Assembly: GCF_037325665.1 (NCBI RefSeq)
Contig: NC_090245.1
Coordinates: 74,983,970-75,047,969, forward strand
From: Littorina saxatilis
Taxonomy: Eukaryota; Mollusca; Gastropoda; Littorinimorpha; Littorinidae
DNA length: 64,000 bases
Direction of reading: 5' to 3'
In this document: positions 48,301-58,300 of the stretch, piece after piece
Position numbering within the stretch: the first letter of the stretch is position 1
How the letters are laid out: each line of letters starts with the position of its first letter
Made by a program: the position numbers and the translations under genes
Notes under the pieces: generated by a model
The model's database searches: none
What the model saw: the letters and a program-made list of their open reading frames with translations, nothing else
Told to the model about the DNA's origin: nothing

Positions 48301-50646
48301 CATTGTACATTTATTTATAAAGGAGGTAAGAGATTTTGGATTATGTCAATTTACCTCTATTGTTTTGAATGGCACTTGATTCTTCTCATGTTTGTAGTGC
48401 CAGAAATTAAAATGCACTGCAGTAAAAAAAAAATGCCTGTAATTTGAGGCCTATCCAGTCAAACTAAAAGGACACCAGGCTTTTAAATGGACTAGAGGTT
48501 ACCTGTCATAAAAAGACATTGCAGATTACTGATACTTTCTCGAGTCTCAAGGTTTTCCTCTCATTACAGGTACAACTGTGCTTGTTTTGGATCACAGTTT
48601 TAGAAAATGGAACTTTTCTGATTCGCACAATATGAAAATCAGGGAAAACAGAAAAAAGAAAATGAACAGAATGAATAATGTATGAATTATGATGTTAAAC
48701 AAGTAGCAATAAATGGGAACACAGAAGTAACTGCTATGTCTGTTTTGCTTCTCCAGCTGCTGAATGAGTTTCTGGAGAGCAAAGAGATGTTCGAATTTAG
48801 AAACGTTGCAGTGGAATTGCCCAGATGGGAGACCCTGGCCAAAGAGATGCTGCTGCCTGGGAAAGACCTAATGCACAAGATGATTCCCGTTCTACTCTTT
48901 ATGCACCTACATGGAACTTTATGTCTGCCCGGTGCAGTGCCTCTCAGGTATGTCGTACAGATGAGGTGATATGCAAACTGTAGGCATTATTGCCAGGGAG
49001 TACTTGCAAATAACCTCTGCTTTATTTTGCCAATGAACATTCATGGAATAGTTTGTGTGGGATCAGGACAGCCAGTCAGGTGTTTGATAACAAACAGGTA
49101 ATTAAGTATAATATACAAAATGTAATATAATTTCCCAGCAATATGATAACAAAAATATGAAATGAAATTAAGTGTAATAAAGCAGCGTCTAGTTATTGTG
49201 GAGGGGTAGTTATTGCATTTTCCAAAATATTGTGGAGGGGTAGTTATTGCATTGTCCAAAATATTGTGGAGGGGTAGTTATTGCATTGTCCAAAATGTTT
49301 TTGTACTGCTCACATGCCTTGTGTATAGCCAACAACAGGGTGTGGGAGGGAAAGTTTGTGCTTATAGCACCGTACGGTCATATATGTCCTGGACACTGGC
49401 ATGGGCCCACGCTGTTAGGATGCTAGCTTTTGCTTCATGGAGAAGACACTCATGTTCAGAGTGGACAGAACAATGGTATGACAAGAGCTTTAGAGTATAG
49501 GCAAGTATTGAAAAACAAATCAAAGGCAGCTTTTTGTCTTGCATCTTTTGAAGGTTTTGAAACATAAACGCAGTAGTGAGTATACCATAGTTTATACTGA
49601 TGTCACGTTTGCATCCTTTTTTTTCAGAATTCTGAGAGAAAGCAAACAGAACCATGTACTCTGCTATCAAGTTTTGTGGGAACAGTTTGGTAAGGTTATT
49701 TCCTGTGCTACAGGAGGCTATGTTGTCGTTTTCTTGTTAACTTTCTTCTATGACACAATGATGTCACCAGTTCCAGAATATCTGGAAAAAATTGTCCTTT
49801 TTCTTGCTGAGATTTTGTTTTCTTTCCAAACTGAAACAACTGTAAGAGATATAAATTAAACATGTTGGTGGAAGAACCTTTTTCCTTATTTGAGATTGTT
49901 TTTCTGTTGCTTCTTGCTTTTGAGAAAGTGTGTGAGGTAAAAGTAATTGACATAAGATGACATGATTTACAGGGTTTGACAAGTGGACAGCCCAGTCTTC
50001 TGACAGCATTGAAATGACACCGCCAGCTAAAAAGCAGGAAAGTGGGAACCCATACATAGTGAACTTGCCTCGGGATCTCTTCGCCAAAAAATACCCCACG
50101 CTTGTGGAGCACTTCACCAAATCCTGTGGAAAGAAAGGCAAAGGTACTCTTGCGTTTTTTTATCAACTTAAAAATTGTAGATCTGAAAATAGAGCTTGTG
50201 ATCCAGTCTTTGGTGTGAAAATGCGAATGCTTTGCCATGAGTAAAATCTTGACTTTCACATTCATAAAATTAATTTAAAAAACCCCAGCTATGCTGTCGA
50301 TAATAGAAAAACAAAGAAGCTTATTTTTTAAATGGAAACAGCCATGCTGAAGATTCGTCTTTAAAATCATGCATGTACAAGTGAAAATGTAGCTTCAGAA
50401 TCCATGCTTATACATGTACAGATACTCAGAATTTTGCTTGAAGCCCTTATCTAACTATACATTCTTGTGTCTGTGCAGATTTTTTTGTATCAGCATCACC
50501 TTTATGTTTGCTGAGACTTACTTAAGCATTTATGTGTCCTTGCAGGAAAGAGATCTGTTGAAGACCCATCTCAACAAAAGCTGACGCAATTTTTCAAGGC
50601 CAACCCTGCTAAGAAGAGACTTTTCCAAGAGGAGAATCAAGCTTAG
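40005..50646 (+). CDS. GEN1: Holliday junction / 5'-flap endonuclease GEN1
   Basis: Nuclear XPG/Rad2-family nuclease that resolves Holliday junctions and cuts 5' flaps. Eleven exons: 40005-40177, 42432-42612, 43014-43103, 43484-43570, 45432-45613, 46321-46427, 47915-48099, 48757-48947, 49628-49689, 49973-50143, 50546-50646. All junctions are GT-AG and join in frame to 509 aa. N-domain MGVTKLWQLL with D32; I-domain SPGEAEKT (E136, E138) and SDDSDTFLYGAKTVYRN (D157, D159); GCDYGSGVKGVGPKK (D208, helix-two-turn-helix). The GEN1 Cys cluster is C267-x2-C270, C284-x2-C287, C293, C301/C303, H306. A chromodomain-like segment (~392-475) follows. The end is QQKLTQFF (486-493), a PCNA-interacting motif. 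Much shorter than human GEN1 (about 908 aa), lacking its long tail. ATG 40005 follows an AG that could be an acceptor. Introns carry a Helitron, LINE, hAT, MITEs and a SINE. Confidence 0.92.
40257..40817 (-). mobile_element. non-autonomous Helitron, copy 2
   Basis: Minus orientation: starts TCTATATATACGG at 40817 and ends CTAG at 40257, flanked by A and T. The interior matches copy 1 (TTCGCGATGCACGGCC, CGCAGCGCTGAACCG). The hairpin-forming CCGGCTTTGCCGG unit near the 3' end is amplified about five times. It lies in GEN1 intron 1 and is inserted in the 3' tail of the adjacent LINE. Confidence 0.8.
40818..42240 (-). mobile_element. Rex1-like LINE, 5'-truncated
   Basis: A minus-strand frame encodes the end of a reverse transcriptase: SDDTTIEGLI, FKFLGTLISEDLKW, QQRLHFLRQLRKF and LPSGRRYRALKARTSRFRSSFIPHA, as in Rex1/Babar-type LINEs. 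The frame is open for over 200 codons. The 3' end has AATAAA then TATCTTG repeats (about 40813-40855), with CA and poly-C tracts in its 3' UTR. GEN1 intron 1. Confidence 0.85.
43122..43216. repeat. (TC)n microsatellite in GEN1 intron 3
   Basis: TC tract with some TTTC and CCTC interruptions, starting about 20 bp after the splice donor of exon 3. Confidence 0.95.
43739..44506. mobile_element. pogo/Tc1-like non-autonomous element
   Basis: Termini CAGTCGAACTCGCTTAAGAC and its inverse ending GTGGGTTCGACTG, with TA on both sides. 768 bp, no transposase. Located in GEN1 intron 4. Confidence 0.8.
44660..45258 (+). mobile_element. hAT element remnant in GEN1 intron 4
   Basis: Termini AGACCTGTTTACCC and GGGTAAACAGGTCT, flanked by GCCTCTGC and GCCTCTGT, an 8-bp duplication with one mismatch. 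A 66-codon frame (44829-45029) with KKHRTDQRSCLSDKTLESLI resembles the C-terminal end of hAT transposases. An internally deleted copy, same family as 57870-59523. Confidence 0.8.
45267..45327. repeat. (GT)n microsatellite
   Basis: Almost pure GT tract of about 60 bp, directly following the hAT copy in GEN1 intron 4. Confidence 0.95.
45979..46215. mobile_element. AGGCC-ended MITE, copy 2
   Basis: Same termini and subterminal GTCTGTTTACGGTAAC inverted repeat as 36716-36957. TA precedes the left end and follows GGCC at the right. GEN1 intron 5. Confidence 0.85.
46770..47155 (+). mobile_element. two SINE/LINE 3' tails in GEN1 intron 6
   Basis: One tail at 46770-46832 has AAGCGCTCTATAAG then ATT repeats. 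The other at 47085-47155 has GCGCTTAGAACTGTACCCA and CGCGCTATATAAG then TTGA repeats. They resemble the tail at 62185-62251 and the CR1-type LINE end near 26296. Bodies not recognisable. Confidence 0.6.
47316..47880. mobile_element. mariner-like MITE carrying a SINE
   Basis: Termini CAGTGGAACCCTCC and GGGGGTTCCACTG, TA on both sides. The internal TTTTAAGACC words are inverted. A SINE at 47399-47789 is nested in it, with ATAACCTCTGT on both sides of the SINE. GEN1 intron 6. Confidence 0.85.
47399..47789 (-). mobile_element. tRNA-derived SINE with a different head
   Basis: Minus strand: tRNA-like head with GCAGTGGCGTGGTGGTAAG and B box GTTCGAATCCCGG. Then comes the same central domain as the SINEs at 38.8 and 57.0 kb, and an AAG-repeat tail. 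The body after the head differs from those two SINEs, so the family is mosaic. Confidence 0.85.
48131..48305. mobile_element. mariner-like MITE, compact complete copy
   Basis: CAGTGGAACCTTCC at the left and GGGGTACCATTG at the right, TA on both sides, 175 bp. The best short representative of the CAGTGGAACC family. It starts about 30 bp after the GEN1 exon 7 donor. Confidence 0.85.
49194..49300 (+). repeat. three tandem copies of a ~43-bp unit
   Basis: TTGTGGAGGGGTAGTTATTG recurs three times in GEN1 intron 8, followed each time by CATT and TCCAAAAT. Confidence 0.9.
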
Positions 50647-51377
50647 TGGTCTGCACTGGTGTATGAACAAAATGGCTGTTTTCAATCAAGTCCAATGAAA
50701 GAGACTTCTTTCCAAAAGAAGAAAGATTTACGAGGAAAGATTTGTGGTGGCGTTTTCTGAGTGAGGACTTTGAAGAAGACTGAGAAAAAGAAAAAGCATA
50801 CTGTGGTCTGAGTTTTGTCATCAGATAGGGACGGGAATTTGTTATTGATGACGATACAAATATCTTGATGTCTGAGATAAACTCGAACGACTACAGCTTG
50901 ACGTGACAAAAATATTGGCACAACAAAAGATCGAAGTGACAAATGATCAAAATATAGAATATGTTGCATTTTGTGGGATTGTTATATTTGTGTTGTTGTT
51001 CTTTTTGTTCGTGTTTCAAATGTTGTCACGTGTAATGATGTAAAAGTATGTGTCGTTTGAACAGGGTAAGCTTGGTGTCATCTTCTATAGTTATATATTT
51101 TGTGTTGTCAAGCTTTTGTCTTTCGATCTTTTGTCGCACAAAGCTTTTGTCCATTTAAGCTTATGTCATGTACCTCAAATACCTGGGATGAATCCTGACT
51201 CAGTTTGTTGTGTGAACTGCAATGTGAGTGGCATGATGTTTTAAGAGGACTATGATGATCAAACAGGAGTATGGTGATTTACTAAAGGAGTGCATGTGTA
51301 TATTTGTGTGTGTGCATGAGTATGGATGCGCAATTTCTGACCTGCCATTATAGAAAAATTGCTGTCATTGCTATAAC
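50647..51377. other. GEN1 3' UTR and downstream
   Basis: Follows the GEN1 stop. No AATAAA signal was seen close to the stop, so the transcript end is undefined. No other gene recognised. Confidence 0.5.
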
Positions 51378-51660
51378 CAGGCATGGGAATTGAAAAAAGT
51401 AAAAAAGGCTGAACATTTGTAAGTATTAGCAAAGTCGACGGCGCGAAGCGCCTAGCCCTGCTAGGGGGGGTTTGGGGGCATTTTGGGCGGAACTTTTTTT
51501 TCTCCAAAGAACCCAACTGGTATAATTTGGTGTCATCTTAGCTCCAAGTTTGCCATTATATTCAGTTTTAAGGACCATTTTTGCCTCCCCAATTTATTTT
51601 TTCGGCAGAAAAAAAAAAATCGGTGGAAATTTGCCTTTTGGCGGACAATTCCCATGCCTG
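51378..51660 (-). mobile_element. MITE with CAGGCATGGGAATT terminal repeats, copy 2
   Basis: Termini CAGGCATGGGAATT and AATTCCCATGCCTG, flanked by ATAAC on both sides (51373-51377 and 51661-51665). 283 bp, inverted relative to copy 1 at 11524-11804. Shares TTGGTGTCATCTTAGCTCC-type interior. Confidence 0.9.
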
Positions 51661-52017
51661 ATAACTATTCTCCACATGCCAACAAATGGACTCCACAGAT
51701 TATATGCTACTTTGTTGTGACATTGTTTTTGCTTTCATGAAAGCATTATGAACAAGAGGTGTGTGAAAAAAGCATGGTATTACTTGAGTTGCAGTTTGGA
51801 AGGTCGACATTTGAATCTCAAAATGAAAACTGTTGCTTTGCGCTACTATTGTTTATATCACTGTTGCATGTTATTGAGGGGGTCTTTTGACACAATCACG
51901 TCAAGGAACTGTTGTGAGGCGGTAGGAATTCAATCTCAAAAAGTGGCAAGTGTAGAGACTCAAGCATCAAAGTACATGTACGAGTCTTTGTCACCAGTCG
52001 AGCAATACAGTGGAACC

Positions 52018-53180
52018 TCCCCTGAGGTCTTAAAAAGGAGGGAGTCTTAAAATGGGGGAAAATTTACAGAGGTTATGAATAGAAATTCTAAGAAAACAGG
52101 GTCTTAAAATGGAGGAAGTCTTTTTCTTTTTACATTTAGTCAAGTTTTGACTAAATGTTTTAACATAGAGGGGGAATCGAGACGAGGGTCATGGTGTATG
52201 TGTGTTTGTGCGTGTGTGTGTGTGTGTGTGCGTGTGTAGAGCGATTGAGAGTAAACTACTGGACCGATCTTTATGAAATTTGACAGAGTTTCTGGGTATG
52301 TTATCCCTGGACGTTTTTTCATTTTTTCGATTAATGTCTTTGATGACGTCATATCCGGCTTTTTGTAAAAGTTGAGGCGGCACTGTCACACCCTCATTTT
52401 CCAATCAAATTGATTGAAATTTTGGCCAAGCAATCTTCGACGAAGGCCGGACCTCGGTATTGCATTTCAGCTTGGTGGCTTAAAAATTAATTGATGACTT
52501 TGGTCATTAAAAATCTGAAAATTGTAAAAAAAATAATTTTTTTTGTAAAACGATCCAAATTTACGTTCATCTTATTCTTCATCATTTTCTTATTCAAAAA
52601 ACGTATAATTATGTTATATTTGGATTAAAAACAAGCTCTGAAAATTAAAAAAATTAAAAATTATGATCAAAATTAAATTTTCGAAATCAATTTAAAAACA
52701 CTTTCATCTTATTCCTTGTCGGTTCCTGATTCCAAAAACATATAGATATATATGTTTGGATTAAAAACACGCTCAGAAAGTTAAAACGAAGAGAGGTACA
52801 GTAAAGCGTGCTATGAAGCACAGCGCAACCGCTACTGCGCCAAACAGGCTCGTCACTTTCACTGCCTTTTGCATTAGCGGCGGACTACGTTCAATTTCAT
52901 TCTGTTGAGTTCCACAGCTTGACTAAATGTAGTAATTTCGCCTTACGCGACTTGTTTATTTTTTATTTCTCTTTTTTTTCTTTTTGGGAATCAGCTTTTT
53001 TTTCAATGAGATATTAGGGCTTACAAACGGAGATGCTTTATTTTACGATCTTATAATATCAATAACAGCTCATTATATATTATATTAAGTATACATTATA
53101 TATCTATGTTATACAAAATATAAAACAGTCAATCAGTTTATTAAATAAATGGAGGAAGTCTTAAATTGGGGGTTCCATTG
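52018..53180. mobile_element. mariner-like MITE split by an R copy
   Basis: Left terminus CAGTGGAACCTCCC, right terminus GGGGGTTCCATTG, TA on both sides. ATGGAGGAAGTCTT occurs just before and just after the inserted block (about 52112-53150), marking the target duplication of the R insertion and its AT-rich 3' extension. Confidence 0.8.
52131..52954 (+). mobile_element. family R repeat, copy I (full length)
   Basis: Head at 52131, GT tract, TGACGTCA at 52344-52351, tail ending TTACGCGACTTG. About 824 bp. An AT-rich segment of about 200 bp follows before the MITE resumes. Confidence 0.92.
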
Positions 53181-54868
53181 TACATGTAAATGAACTGCAG
53201 TAGCCCAGATGTCACTTAGAGATACCTGTACCCTCCTTCCTCTGTAAACAATCGCATAAACTTCCACGCATCGGATGAGTGCATCCGTCTATGTGGACCA
53301 TACATAACAATCATCAGCCTTGCTGCTTTCTGTGTAGGGTATTTTTAATCCACATCTGTGAGCACAAAATTAAGGATGTCAATTTACAAATGCATTATCT
53401 AGATCCACACCAGCTTGCATTCGGTTCTGTGTTCTGCTTTTGGAACATGTATGTCACAGAATGACAGGGGTGACGTAAGCTATACAAGTGAAGTCTGCTG
53501 AACATACAAGCAGGCAACATTGTATATTGTTAAGCTCTGCCACTGCTTCCACTGATAAAGCATGACTTCTTGTTTTACTGTTCATTGCATTTAAACTTTT
53601 GTTGGACAGTGTCAGAATTTAATTTTTCACAGATATTTTCTGTGTTGCTGTTATTTTTCAAAAAATCTTCCTTTTTTTAAATGAAGTACTTGTCTTTTTT
53701 TGTAGTCACTTAATTGTTTACAATTCCAGCATGTGTTCTTTTGTATTTTGCCTGCAAAGATGCCAGGACTTGCTGTTTTAATACTCTTGTTCTTGTTATG
53801 CTTGTAATCATGTACTGTATCAGATACATTCTTATTGTTATAGTATACTGAAAACATTCTCTGCTCATAAATCTTCATAATCAGGTCTTGCAGAAAATGA
53901 CAACATGTGAGGTTTTTAAATGGCACCAATAGCTGTAAGTACGGACAAAGAAATGTACAACATAAACTACAGAATGTAAGAAGAATTTTTTTTTAAATTT
54001 TGAACATTACAGTACATCAAAATGAAATCACTAAGGGAAAAGAGAGTTAGTAAAATCACTAAATGTCAGATTTTGTGAAGTAAGAAAAAACTTTTACAAC
54101 AGGTTTTAGTACTTTTAATTCCTGTGTAAAAGAAGGTATTTATTCTAGTTGTGAACGACATGCGAACTTCTGTGGAGACGACACATTTGGCTAGCACAGA
54201 TGGAATCAGAAATATTCAGATTTAGCCCCGTGTGGGCTTTGTTGTCACACCGAATAAAACTCAACATTTTGACTCTTCTTCTAGTATGTGCAATATGCAT
54301 GGGGCCATATCTGAAGCATGCCACAGAATCTTTAAACATGTGATGACGTCCAACAATTACAGAAAAGGCTGTTTTTATAAGGTGTGTTTTATGCAGTGTT
54401 CATCAGCTATTCGGCCAGAATGTCTGACTTTATTATGCTTTGACAGGTTTTATAGTTCTTTTATTTCAGACCATTATTTTTTTATGTACCGTTTCTAGAG
54501 AATTTTAATGATACACTTTTTCTTGCTTTTGTGTTTGAGCTTCCAGGCACATGTATATTTTTTTCACAGCAAATGGTGTTTTTTTTCTCTTCCTTTAAGT
54601 GTGTGTGTGTATGGTATGCGTGTGTGATCGCAATTTTAGACATAGCAGCAATCAACAAAGCACATTCAGATTTCTTGCTTCGCATGTAATGGCCATCATT
54701 AAAATAAAATGCACCATATAAAAAATAGAAGGCAATTAAGACGCTATGTTTGCAGACATTTATTACATCATAATTCAACATATTAAATCATTCTCATACT
54801 GCCATCTTCTCCCATAGAAAAATGTAGAATCGGTTGAAGACTTTGTAGAATCAGAAATACTCTTTAAT
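53181..54868. other. intergenic between GEN1 and SMN, no gene recognised
   Basis: Convergent intergenic space. A plus-strand AATAAA at about 54252 may end a transcript, but no coding exon was recognised. Confidence 0.55.
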
Positions 54869-54874
54869 TTTATT
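54869..54874 (-). terminator. SMN polyadenylation signal AATAAA
   Basis: Minus-strand AATAAA about 460 nt past the SMN stop codon, in a T-rich 3' UTR context. It is the first clear signal downstream of the stop. Confidence 0.6.
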
Positions 54875-55334
54875 TGCCAAGTACATTTCCAGTGATAATG
54901 AAAGCAGTCATACATGATACTACACACAACTCCTGCCTTCGAAAGAACATACTAGGGGGGAAAAAAGACTCGAACAGCAAGGAGAGAGTCACCAGAGGAA
55001 ACACACACACTCATGCATACACACCTATTGCATTTCAAACAGCATCAAATCAAAACTCGCATTTTTCTAGCACCAGACTTTCATCCCTCAAGAGAAGCAA
55101 TGACACTGAAAGGGACAAATTCCTTCAAAGAACACCCTCGTTTCAAAAAGAATCCTAAGTTTAAATCAGATTGGAAATAACTCAGGAACTTTCTGACAAG
55201 AAAACATGAAGGAAAGGCAGTATCTCATGCAAAAATCTTCTCGGTACAAACATTCTTCCATTCATAAACTATAAAAAAAATGCACTCAGAATTTCATGAA
55301 CAACATAAACGCATGCTCAATATGTTCCTGGAAG

Positions 55335-58300
55335 CTATCTGGAGGGTCCCATTGCAGTTGAAAAATCATGCTGCCGGCCTTGTCGTAGACCCTGTAACCA
55401 GAAAGTAATAAGCATGAGGAATTAAACATTCTATGCTCTAAGAATTACTAAGAATGTATGGAATTCAAAAATAGACTGCAATCTCCCACTACTGAATGCA
55501 TACAAAGCAACAATACTATTATAGTAACGGAAAATGTTATCAAAGAAACTTGAACCGCTCAATCAATGTTTTACCAAATAAGAAATAAATGACCCCTCTC
55601 AAATAAAATTTGAACTGATCAATTTGTGGTTTACAAAGCAAAAGATAAACACATGTAAAACACTAACTACTCAATGTATGTTCCAAAGTAAAAGATAAAA
55701 CACCCTAAAAGTGACCGTTTTTTTCTGGATTTAAAAGCACATACTGAACTTTTTTTTAAAGTTTGGGAAAATGCTACAAATGTAGCCTGCCTGTTTAATC
55801 AGTAAGGCAGTATTATCAACAAACTTGGTGTCTGTTTGTATTGCTGTACAGAAACTGAGGCATTCACCGGTGACTTGTCTGACAACAAATCCACCAAACA
55901 TCTTATAATATTCACATGTTAACACTTGTCTCTCTTTACCTTTTTAATCATGGACAATAAACTATGAATAATTCATAATTAACGAAGTTGATCTCTACTG
56001 ACTGACATTTTTCTGAAACAGGTGGGCTGTGTTTTCATGCAGTGTACATTTCACATTTCTTCTGTTCCCTAAACGAGGAATATAAAATAACAACTGGAAT
56101 AACAATTGTGTTCTTTTCCAAAACACAGCCATTAAGTTTTACTGTGCAGTATTTCAAACTACACGCGTCCACACACACATACAGAACTTGACTGTGACAA
56201 CGTTTTGATTGAAATACTTCGAAGACAATAATATGTAAAATAGGAGATCCACAGTGACCACACACCTGGTAGTATCCTGTGTGATAGCCGCTCATATACC
56301 ATGAAAGCAGCATGCTGCACAGAGCTTCATTTTCGTCGCTCACATTATCACCAGGCATGGGGGGAGGTGGTGGGGGCATCATGGAGAAGGGCTGCACAAA
56401 GAACATCACAAACATACTTCATGTGCTACAACAAAATGAAGTTATCAATCGTAATAGTCTTTCTGCCGTATGCCATGGAGTCATGCTTTTAAGTGTTTAA
56501 AAACAACAGAAAAAACATGTAATATTCTAATCTCTCTCACAAAAGCAATCGGCAGAAGGAGCTTCAAATCCACTGAGTATTCATCCAAATTCATATAATA
56601 CTGGTTATATTAATTTTGTCCGAGCTAAAAGAGCAAACAGAAGCATCGTAACAGTTTTAACACCTGACACGTGTTTTTCATTGGACTATGGTCCACAAAA
56701 AAAAGTTTAAAAAACAGTGTTTTGATCGCTCTCCAAGAAGACGGCAACAGAAGTAGCTTCTCATCGAGTGAATATACGACCAGAATCACATACTGGTGCC
56801 ATATATTTGTAGAAGCTAAAAAAAAAACTAACACAGCAACCCAGGCAGTATAATTGCAGTCTCTAACACACACACTGGGTAAAGACATGAACTAGACTGG
56901 TCTCCGGTCCATTGGATACAGTGGAACCCCCTTTTAAGACCTCCACAAATCTGACAATATCAGTTCTTAGAAAGGAGGGAATCTGAAAATGAAGATTATT
57001 TAACAAAAGTTATGAACAGAAAAATCTGGAGAGCGGTGGTCTTCTTCTTCTTCTTCTTCTTCTGCGTTCGTGGGCTGAAACTCCCACGTACACTCGTGTT
57101 TTATGCACGAGTGGAATTTTACGTGTATGACCGTTTTTTACCCCGCCATTTAGGCAACCATATGCCGTTTTCGGAGGAAGCATGCTGGGTATTTTCGTGT
57201 TTCTATAACCCACCGAACTCTGACATGGATCACAGGATCTTTTTCGTGCACACTTGGTCTTGTGCTTGCGTGTTACACACGGGGGTGTTCGGACACCGAG
57301 GAGAGTCTGCACACAAAGTTGACTCTGAGAAATGAATCTCTCGCCGAACGTGGGGACGAACTCACGCTGACAGCGGCCAACTTGATACAAATCCAGCGCG
57401 CTACCGACTGAGCTACATCCCCGCCCTGGAGGGAGTCTTATAAGGGGGGGCTCCACTATAACATGATTTTGATATGTACAATTACTGCCCTCCCCCATCA
57501 AAAGTAAAGAAAAGAACATTATGTCTGAAGACTCACCATTGATGCAGCACTTCCCATTGGTGGCTGAGGCATACTGAAAGGAGACTGATGACTCATCTGA
57601 AAGAGAACAAATAATCAAATACAATACAACATTTCAATGTCTTCAAGATCTTTCCATGAAAATCAAAGGTAATACTCTTCATAAGAACTTCTTAATATTG
57701 CTTTGCTTGTTGGGCTGGCATAACAGCATCTAACCTCACAAACCTTGCAAAACCTCAACTCATATTATTATAGCTGAGCATACTCAGCAATATTCGCTAA
57801 GGACAACTAGTACATTTCACTACTAAAGCACCCCATCAGTTCAGTTTTGAACGGTGTCTTACTGTCTGCAGACCTGTTTACCCTAAACCCGAGGCAAGAG
57901 TACTTTCCCAAAAAGTTGAGTGTATTTTTCAAAAAGTTCGTGTACTTTGCAAGCAAAGCCATATGGGCTAGGGAAAATGTACGGGTGGGTGCAAACGTGT
58001 TTGTGTAAGAATAGCATGTCTTGTGAACACCTTCAGAATTTAACTCCTTCCAATACAACGGGGATAAAACAATTTTATTTACCCGTCAGTTTATAGCATT
58101 ATAACCAGTGTCTTCCAAACGCAAACAGATTGATAATGAAAAGATGAAGTTCGTGAAATAACATCTGCGGTTGACAGTGGCAAGTTCATTTTTGACTCAC
58201 ATGCGAAGCAAAAGTGAGTCTATGTACTCACCCGAGTCGTCCGTCCGTCCGTCCGAAAAACTTTAACGTTGGATATTTCTTGGACACTATTCAGTCTATC

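Noticed and set aside
57010-57624. A 204-codon minus-strand frame
   Set aside because: Most of it is the translated SINE (tail and central domain). Only the 60-nt stretch 57596-57537, in another frame, is an SMN exon.
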